64,000 nt of DNA, taken from contig OZ020514.1 of assembly GCA_963971425.1 (NCBI GenBank), positions 12,095,218-12,159,217 on the forward strand. Direction: 5' to 3'. The notes below the pieces were generated by a model, which searched no databases, was not told the origin of the DNA, and saw nothing but the letters and a program-made list of their open reading frames with translations. Shown one piece after another: positions 57,733-64,000 of this stretch (positions are counted from its first letter, which is position 1; every line of letters begins with the position of its first letter). Position numbers and translations under genes: made by a program. This DNA comes from Bryoerythrophyllum caledonicum. Taxonomy: Eukaryota; Streptophyta; Bryopsida; Pottiales; Pottiaceae.

Positions 57733-58086
57733 TGTGAGATTTCCTACTGCTCAAATCACTTAAACAATCATATATACTAAGAAACACACTAAAGAACACA
57801 CTCTGCAATTACTTACTTGAATGCACAAATGCTTCTGAAGAGCTCTCTTTATTGAACTAGACCAATTGGATAAATCCAAGAGTCAATTAACTAAACATCA
57901 GACTGTAGTTCAATTCACCCTAGAACCTTTCCCTACACATCTACGTGCTTACATTACAAAAACTAAACTACAGCAATGTAGACAGAAAGCTTATATGTGG
58001 AAAACTAAAACCCTAATTAAAAGGATGAAAAACAAACACATCCAACTAACGGATGAAAAACTAAAGGACGTATTTAGAATACAACA
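57733..58086 (-). repeat. copia element 1, 5' LTR
   Basis: 354 bp; four differences from the left LTR by eye. Followed by the target duplication GAAGC at 58,087-58,091. Confidence 0.9.
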
Positions 58087-58091
58087 GAAGC

Positions 58092-58633
58092 AGGTCTCCC
58101 CGGCTTGCACCTTGGTGAAGTCACTGCCATAGGATAATCTGGAATCTTATTATACACTATAAGGTTGGATGACCTATAACCACCAACTTAAGCTTGTTGA
58201 CCTATTTATAGCGTTTGTATACGTGGTAAGACAATTTTTGGGAATTCAAAATAGGATTTCATGAATATTGCAATTGTCGTGACCATTTATTTCTTCATAT
58301 TGAAATTGCTACAAATTTTCAAAGTGGATAGTAAGCCGTGACCCATTCCTCGACTTACCATACTCTCTATTTCCACACTAAGTTGTACCAATAACCACTT
58401 CTGCATTGACTAAAAACCGGCAGCTTTGAACCAATCATGAACTAACACCCAATCAAATCTCACTTCCTAAAATTTCGGAAATGGGGTGGGTCTGTCGTGG
58501 TTTTGGTACACTTTACCTTCACCATTATGGGGTTCGTGGTGGTTATGGGTCATCCAACCTTAGTAGGCTCATGAGGCACACTTTCCACCTGAGAGTCAGA
58601 TTTATGAAGAGCAGGACAGCTCATCAGAAGCAT
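58092..58633. other. intergenic, nothing recognised
   Basis: AT-rich host-like sequence continuing the locus into which copia element 1 inserted. No credible gene. Confidence 0.5.
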
Positions 58634-58717
58634 GATGAATAAGGTTTTGCCTCTCGTAGAGTCAGATTTATGAAGATCAGAAGCCATGTCTCTACGAGAA
58701 GCAAAACCTTATTCATC
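58634..58717. repeat. 28-bp-arm hairpin
   Basis: Left arm 58,634-58,661 starts GATGAATAAGGTTTTGCCTC. The right arm 58,690-58,717 is its reverse complement except for one base, with a 28-base loop. The loop and the left flank share a direct repeat (GAGTCAGATTTATGAAGA). It could be a small foldback element or a short small-RNA precursor. Confidence 0.6.
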
Positions 58718-61127
58718 CCTCCAACTACACAGAGCGGGGAGTAAAAGCTGCTTGGTTACACGCTTCACGAGCTACCCTCCAATGTAACACCGCGACAGCC
58801 TCACCGTCCCCCGGGGAGGTGGCAGCGGCGACTCCATGGTCAGAGTGAGCAGGCCTTCCCATACACCTCGTCAGGCCCAGCACCGGCGCTCCAGCTCCAC
58901 ACCTTCCTTTGCCACAAAGGGGCAAAGACGGTCGCTACCCTGCCCAGATGCAAGGAAACGACGTAGAAATGTATTATATCTTCACCTACAGAGACCACGC
59001 CAGTCCATATCCTGTTAGTCTTACCCGACGAAGCTTGTCGAAACCTCGCCGTCCCAAGTTCCTCCCCGCTCGACGACCGCCACCCGCCTCTGCCCCGGTC
59101 CACACGATGCCGCTCAAGATCCAGCCAACGCCCGGGTCGCTGTCAAGCATGAAGAAAGAGTCTCTTGTGTTAGCGCTACTACTCAGGTCACCAAGACCTT
59201 TAGCACATACTACCCTTTCAGCCTCCTCTTAAGCATGGACATAGTTAATTACAACAACAACCAGCACGATGCAGTACCAGTAGAAAATGTCCTGAAACAA
59301 ATACAATCCTGACCTTCATGTAGTTGATACGGCAAAGAGTGCTGAATTATTGTACTGCCGCATACATGTTGACTTCAATCCTGAATCAACTCCCTTTACA
59401 ACAACCCTGTCCGTTCTGCCCAATATGATGAAATGGTTTTGGTCTTAGAATGTGCAGCATGTACTTGGCAAGCTGACTGTTATAATAAAAATAGCTGTTG
59501 TAAAGGGAACTTCCTTAAAAAATTTGCACTAACACAAAATTGTTGTTTCACTTAACCATAAACGATGTCCATGCACAATCCTCTGCTGGAAAACAAAGAT
59601 GCAAGACAATGCCACTTGACAACAGCAAATGCATCACACAAGGAAAAGATGAAAAAAAGACGCATCACCAGTCTAATGGATGCTAGCATATTTAACTCAT
59701 TCCATACTCTACATAAAACGTAGACACTAACCTCACAATGAAAAAGGATACTAGATCACACAATAAGATGATAGCATCCACACCCGAACATTGAAGTAAC
59801 GGTAAAGCAGAGCCTTCGCTGAAAACTGTAAGCATTCAAGAATTTGTAATAGCTCCAGACATGAGACCACCTGTAATACTACGCAACATATCCAACACCC
59901 TCAACTGCTTAAGCCACCACTTGGCATTGGGACTCATTTAGTACAAGGTGCTGCTAACTGTGCCACACGAAAGCAGAATTCCGTCAGTCCAGGAGGACGA
60001 AAACTATCAACAAAAAATTTATTGAAAAAAAGGAAATAAAAAGATTTACTCTTCACACATCTACTTCCTTGTGTAACCCTCAAGTGCTAATCCATCAAAC
60101 CCTAAAACCTGCAGGGCTTATTTCCTGTTTCAGATACAAGAAATCAGCTCTACGAAATGACATAAACTGCAAGCAAGATGGGTTCTCCTTTTTGGTGAGG
60201 TACTACTCTCACCCGAATCTAACAACTGAAGCATACACATGCCAGAATTTTCCGGGCAAGGATTAGGAACTGTAACTCTAAAACAACGAAATCCGAGTAA
60301 GGAGTTGGTGCCGACTAATTTGGATATCGCTGAGCACTGATCTGAATCTCCACAAGCTAATTCGGTGAAAACAACACAGATCCTTGAAGAAGAGAGACAG
60401 CAGTTATGATCGGTGCTCTCGTTGAAGAAGCCTGGGTTATAAGCGAGCAGATGACTGATACTGTTGAAGAAGCAGAGGCCCTACGCTAGCAGAGGTTTTT
60501 ACTTCAGCAGTGTTAATTAGTTAGTTAGTTGAAGATATAATTAACTGAGGTTCTAAGCTAACGGCATTATAACTTATAAAGGTATTACTTATGCGAGGGA
60601 TGAGTGTGTAACTTGATGGTGAACCGATCACACACGTAAAAACATCTTGCTTACCCAATTAGGGCTGAAGATTCAACAGTGGAACAGAACAATGTCAAAG
60701 CTACAAGAACTACTCCACTTTGCTCCACCGCGCTTGGAAAAGAGAACTCGGTCCGTCAATGAACATCATGTACACCACCATCACCAGGTGATCACAAACA
60801 CGAGATCATCAAAACGAAGAATCACAGCACCGACACGACGGTCATAACAGGCCGGCTTTCTGGAATCGGAATCCTTTCATTCTCACCCCACGGAAGTTTA
60901 ACAATATCATGCTTATTGTACACAACAAGTTACATGCATGTGATCAATCCGAATCGGAATCAACCTCTTGACATGTGCAAAAGAATCGATTATTGCAGCC
61001 GACTAGCGGCTTCATTCACGTCGGCGGCGACGGACTACACTACGAATCACCGGGCTGCCTAGCATGACTAGCTAGACACGAGGCGTGCACACAAAACATA
61101 AGTAGGTCCGATCACCGGTGAGAGCTT
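58718..61127. other. intergenic, no gene supported
   Basis: A GC-richer patch at 58,740-59,130 has open stretches on both strands but no domain I can name; it may be a decayed gene fragment. 59.2-61.1 kb is AT-rich without recognisable features. Confidence 0.4.
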
Positions 61128-61767
61128 CTACTTCTTGAGGTAGAAAACCCACTTGTACACGAAGCGAGGCGCGACGGTGGTGGCGAGGTAGGGCTCGGAG
61201 GTGGCGTACCCGGTGATGCCCCGGAAGTGGCCGGTGCCGCCCAGCACGATCACCTCCCAGGGTCCCGTGGGGAGGCCCTCCTGCACGAGGTTGCCCGTGA
61301 AGGTGATGCTGGAGCCGTTCCACTTGGACTTCGGGCCGAATCGGATCTGCTCCAGCACCAGGGTGCCGCCGGCCAGGAGGCCGCCCTTGGTGGTCAAGGC
61401 GGCGAACCCCGTGAACCTGCCCAGCGCCGTGCTGTCGAACTCGGGCCCGGACGTGATGAAATTGTCGATGGTGAGAAAGCTGCCCCACCCCACCGCCGTG
61501 GCGTTGCCCTGCCCCGTCCCCGCCGCCGGAAGCAGCGTGCCGTTGGGGCCGCCACGAAACTCATGGACGTAGATCACCAGCTCCGACGTCTTCTTTCCTA
61601 CAGTCGCCCATCACGCAAGTTAATACTCTCCAATCTCCCTAGGCCCCCATCTACAGTCACGAAATCCATCCTGTGTGCTTACCGTCGTGCGCTCCGGCGA
61701 CCACGGACTGCACGCTGCAGATGCAGAGCATTATGCACAAGGCGAAAGCCAGCGACGACGACGCCAT
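61128..61767 (-). CDS. dirigent-like secreted protein
   Basis: Two coding exons on the minus strand: 61,767-61,683 and 61,597-61,128 (GT-AG intron, donor GTAAGC, acceptor TGTAG), together 184 codons plus stop, the usual dirigent length. Residues about 1-25 form a signal peptide (ALCIMLCICSVQSVVAG). The mature part has the dirigent hallmarks: ELVIYVHEFRGGPN, GWGSFLTIDNFIT, LGRFTGFA, and VLGGTGHFRGITGYA near the C-terminus, ending VFYLKK. Dirigent proteins steer stereoselective phenoxy-radical coupling in the cell wall. The specific reaction cannot be told from sequence. A leader intron (62,080-61,798, donor GTAGGT, acceptor TGCAG) and a TATA-like GTATAAATG near 62,190 are visible. It is intact and is the only ordinary host gene in the window. 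Confidence 0.92.
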
Positions 61768-61797
61768 GGTAGCAGCTGCTCCTGTCGATGCAGTGAC

Positions 61798-62080
61798 CTG
61801 CACAGAAACTGATGCCATGTTAAACACATATTGAACGAGAATCCAATAATCTCTAGCACCGATCGCTACTCCAATCAAACATCCTGGCTTGAGTAACTAC
61901 TTCACTAATGTTTGTTGATCGATCGTATGTGAGCCATGCATACATCGTCCCCCAGACAAAGTACAAGAAGTACAAGCATAAACCTGCAAGGCTATGAATT
62001 TGCACAGATGAGCGTGCAACTGCAAGTCTATCAAGTAGTTTAGAGGAATGATAGTGATCTTAGGTGAGCTGTGTACCTAC
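61798..62080 (-). other. leader intron of the dirigent gene
   Basis: Minus-strand GTAGGTACAC donor at 62,080 and TCTGTGCAG acceptor at 61,798, upstream of the start codon at 61,767-61,765. Leader introns often raise expression of plant genes. Confidence 0.5.
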
Positions 62081-62183
62081 CTTAGATGCAGAGAGTGGAA
62101 GAGTGAGAGACAGAATGTTCCGTCTGTTGATTTAGCTCACGATGGAAGCAGTAATGGTGTGATTGGGAGATGAAGTGGGGATA

Positions 62184-62195
62184 TACATTTATACA
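62184..62195 (-). promoter_or_regulatory. TATA box of the dirigent gene
   Basis: Minus-strand GTATAAATGTAT, about 110 bp upstream of the leader-intron donor. Confidence 0.45.
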
Positions 62196-62497
62196 CACGA
62201 GTTTTCAGCTTTGAAAAAGTGATAACACAGTGACCATGTGAATATTTCAACGAAGTCCTGCTCACTGATTGACCTGGGGCGACTCAACGTCGATTACGAC
62301 ACGACGATTTCATTGTCAACTCGACTATTCCTGATGCCATTTAGAAGTCAGCACTACTATATACCTTTAAAGACAAGCTACCAATGTCGAAGGGTTTTTA
62401 CTTTTGTTGTAGACCATATGTGTACGTGGCCTTGATTTACTAAGTGAAAGATTTTACTGTACACTCATCCATCCCATGAGGTATAACTAATTTAAAT

Positions 62498-62803
62498 GGC
62501 ACTGAAGACAAGATTTTTTTTTTTAAACTTCCAAAGAAGGAAATATTCTTTATGTGTGAAAGATCTCAATGTCAATAGAAACTTTTGTCAAAATTTTTGG
62601 CGGTGCCCGGAGTCTTTACTTGTGGCTTCAAGTGGTACTAACTTTCAAACCACAAATCTGAAAAAGAAAATAAAAAATATCCCCAGGGAGCTCTTATCAG
62701 AGGCAATCTAGAATAAAAGGTTCAGAGATAAAAGGATTTTTTTCGAATTTTCGGAACCTGCCCAAAATCAGAAATCTTTGAAGGAGATTTGGTCTTTTAG
62801 GGG
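62498..62803 (+). repeat. right-hand fragment of the TTAA element, second copy
   Basis: Similar over its length to 8,122-8,425 (shared GAAGGAAATATTCT, ATCTCAATGTCAATAGAA and GGTCTTTTAGGGG phrases). It ends AGGGG at TTAA (62,804-62,807), where the duplicated locus copy 2 begins. The left part of the element is missing. Confidence 0.7.
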
Positions 62804-64000
62804 TTAATCAATAATTACCACGAAATCAGGAAATCCATTCGATTCGAGAGTCAACGTAACCCATGCGGATGGCCTGGCGATGCACAAAATATTGAAATAA
62901 TTGGGCGCCGACGTCACACACAACTCTCGTTGTTTTGTTGTACTCAACATTATTTTGTTGGCCAACTGATCAAGTCAATGCTGGCCGGTTCGCGAACGAG
63001 GAGTTCACTTCGTTGGAGGCGTTCCGGTTCCACCAAGTGCTCCTCGCTCTTGAGGTACTACTGCCCCACTCTTGAATAGATAATTGATATCATCGTCACC
63101 TCAGGGATGATGTGATCTGATTGTCGATCGTGTGCGTGAGTGCAGATCAGCGCGGAGCTCGAGGACGGTACCTTGCTCGACCAGAACGACACCAACATGG
63201 AGTACATGCGTCCTAGGCGCTGCGTCACATTTCTGACAACTCCAGGTGAGATCGCGTGGCAAATTTTCCGTAACAAATCTTCGGTTGCACCCATTCACTG
63301 CAGTCGCCCATCGGTGGCGAAGTCCCAGTTGCTTTTCTTGCAGCGACTGCAGTCTCTTCTTGGTTGTGACGTTTGGTTGTGCATCGATGGTCCTCACAAC
63401 TTTCTTGGCACTGTATTCATCTATAGTAAAATGATAGTCACGTTGCACTTGCAACTTACAGCCAAATTCCTGGTTCAAGTCACTGACCTTGAAGGATATA
63501 TCCATGAAAAAGGTTTTAAACACATGCTTCCAGTGGTATACGGTATTGACTCGGCTGACCAGTTGAAAGACTGCAACAAGATTATGCCACCGTTTAGCCA
63601 CTGTAGCGGAAATCAGATGCAGTATTATTCTCTCGTACCATGTTTTGCTCATGCGCTCTTACAAGAGATGATAAGGTTTTAAGAGATGACCTAACTCAGC
63701 TGGGTGTTGTGTGAAGCAATAACCCATCATTACAACACCGGCGCAACCACTGGTGCGCAAAGGGCAGACATCATCACGAAGCTCGTGCAGATGGTACCGA
63801 AGATGCTGATCAAGGCGCACCGCAAGAAGCTGAACAAGATCACGGTGTCGGCGCAGCAGGTGGGGCGCGACTTGGGCGCGTTTGCGCGAAGCATGGCCGA
63901 TTTTCCGTAGTCGTAGGCGTACTAGTACAGTAGTTGGATGGACTCTAAATCCATGACTTGATTTCACTCGCCTTGTATATATCCTTGGTGTTTACATTGA
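62804..64000 (+). repeat. duplicated locus, copy 2 (unrecognised gene fragment)
   Basis: Matches 35,117-36,267 and runs to the window end. It keeps the longer version of the exon around 63,440-63,490 and of the terminal region (ADIITKLVQMVPKML, then KKLNKITVSAQQVGRDLGAF, ending MADFP with TAG at 63,908-63,910). Exon-like part with splice-like ends: ISAELEDGTLLDQNDTNMEY from 63,147, donor CCAG-GTGAGA near 63,244. Function not recognised. Confidence 0.75.

Larger units (their letters stand above)
36321..58086 (-). mobile_element. Ty1/copia element 1 (fossil), interrupted by two insertions
   Basis: Minus-strand LTR retrotransposon bounded by 354-bp LTRs (36,321-36,674 and 57,733-58,086) and the target duplication GAAGC. 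Parts from 5' to 3': primer site beside the right LTR; leader; gag with a CCHC knuckle (CYKCGGYGHWARDC, about 51.38 kb); protease (GDTGATEHMT, about 50.94 kb); integrase (49.3-50.5 kb); reverse transcriptase and RNase H (36.8-38.3 kb, with FIDDG and DADYSND). The leader is split by copia element 2 and the integrase-reverse transcriptase junction by a 10.9-kb insert. A GTGGGAG-type polypurine tract abuts the left LTR and is repeated about 95 bp further in. The two LTRs differ at about four positions by my count, so insertion is recent. Broken by the two insertions plus a few small breaks. Confidence 0.9.

Noticed and set aside
58725-59232. Possible gene in the GC-rich patch downstream of copia element 1
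   Set aside because: Open stretches on both strands but no domain, start context or splice model that I could support.
61072-61772. Alternative frames overlapping the dirigent gene on both strands
   Set aside because: GC-rich codon use opens other frames; the dirigent frame with its splice sites and motifs explains the region.

Overview
The window looks like nuclear DNA of a land plant, probably a seed-free lineage (bryophyte, lycophyte or fern). The evidence is a dirigent gene with a secretory signal and spliced leader, GT-AG introns, Ty1/copia elements whose primer site is complementary to the anticodon region of plant initiator tRNA-Met, plant-type L1 ORF1 features, and hAT and Mutator-like transposons. 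This placement is inference; no single gene fixes the species. Only one clearly healthy host gene is present (the dirigent gene at 61.1-61.8 kb). Almost everything else is nested mobile DNA.

Region by region. 1-7.3 kb: a hAT-type transposon unit with a decayed transposase and an intact 650-residue protein-kinase-like gene, both on the minus strand. GCGGACTG arrays sit just upstream of a TATA box in each case. 7.5-8.4 kb: a 0.9-kb terminal-inverted-repeat element at TTAA. 8.9-29.6 kb: a gene encoding a ParB/sulfiredoxin-like domain joined to a beta-class-type amino-methyltransferase module (copy B/C), cut in two by a 16,013-bp Mutator-like transposon (10,453-26,465). That transposon has terminal inverted repeats and a perfect 9-bp target duplication (TCATGGTCA). 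It carries a MULE-type transposase on the minus strand and, divergently, its own 13-exon copy of the ParB-methyltransferase gene (copy A). Introns of copy A hold about a dozen copies of the palindrome TCTCGG-NN-CCGAGA, five of them in a 120-bp tandem array. 29.6-35 kb: MITEs and a LINE that lacks its reverse-transcriptase half.

35.1-36.3 kb and 62.8-64.0 kb are two copies of one duplicated locus of unknown function. 36.3-58.1 kb is a Russian doll: a Ty1/copia element (354-bp LTRs, target duplication GAAGC) is interrupted by a second, younger Ty1/copia element (52,420-57,568; 235-bp LTRs, target duplication AAAAT) and by a 10.9-kb insert. The insert contains a TM9SF gene fragment and a Ty3-like element whose gag-protease part is followed by a C5-cytosine DNA methyltransferase domain, and whose integrase is followed by a PHD finger.

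The main biological theme is that two unrelated classes of mobile element in one 64-kb stretch carry predicted DNA methyltransferase genes of different chemistry (amino-methyltransferase in a DNA transposon; C5-methyltransferase in a retroelement). The DNA-transposon cargo, a ParB-like plus methyltransferase gene with intronic palindromes inside a MULE, is the best candidate for a previously undescribed system. All LTR elements here are treated as fossils. Exon limits were read by eye from splice consensus and frame.
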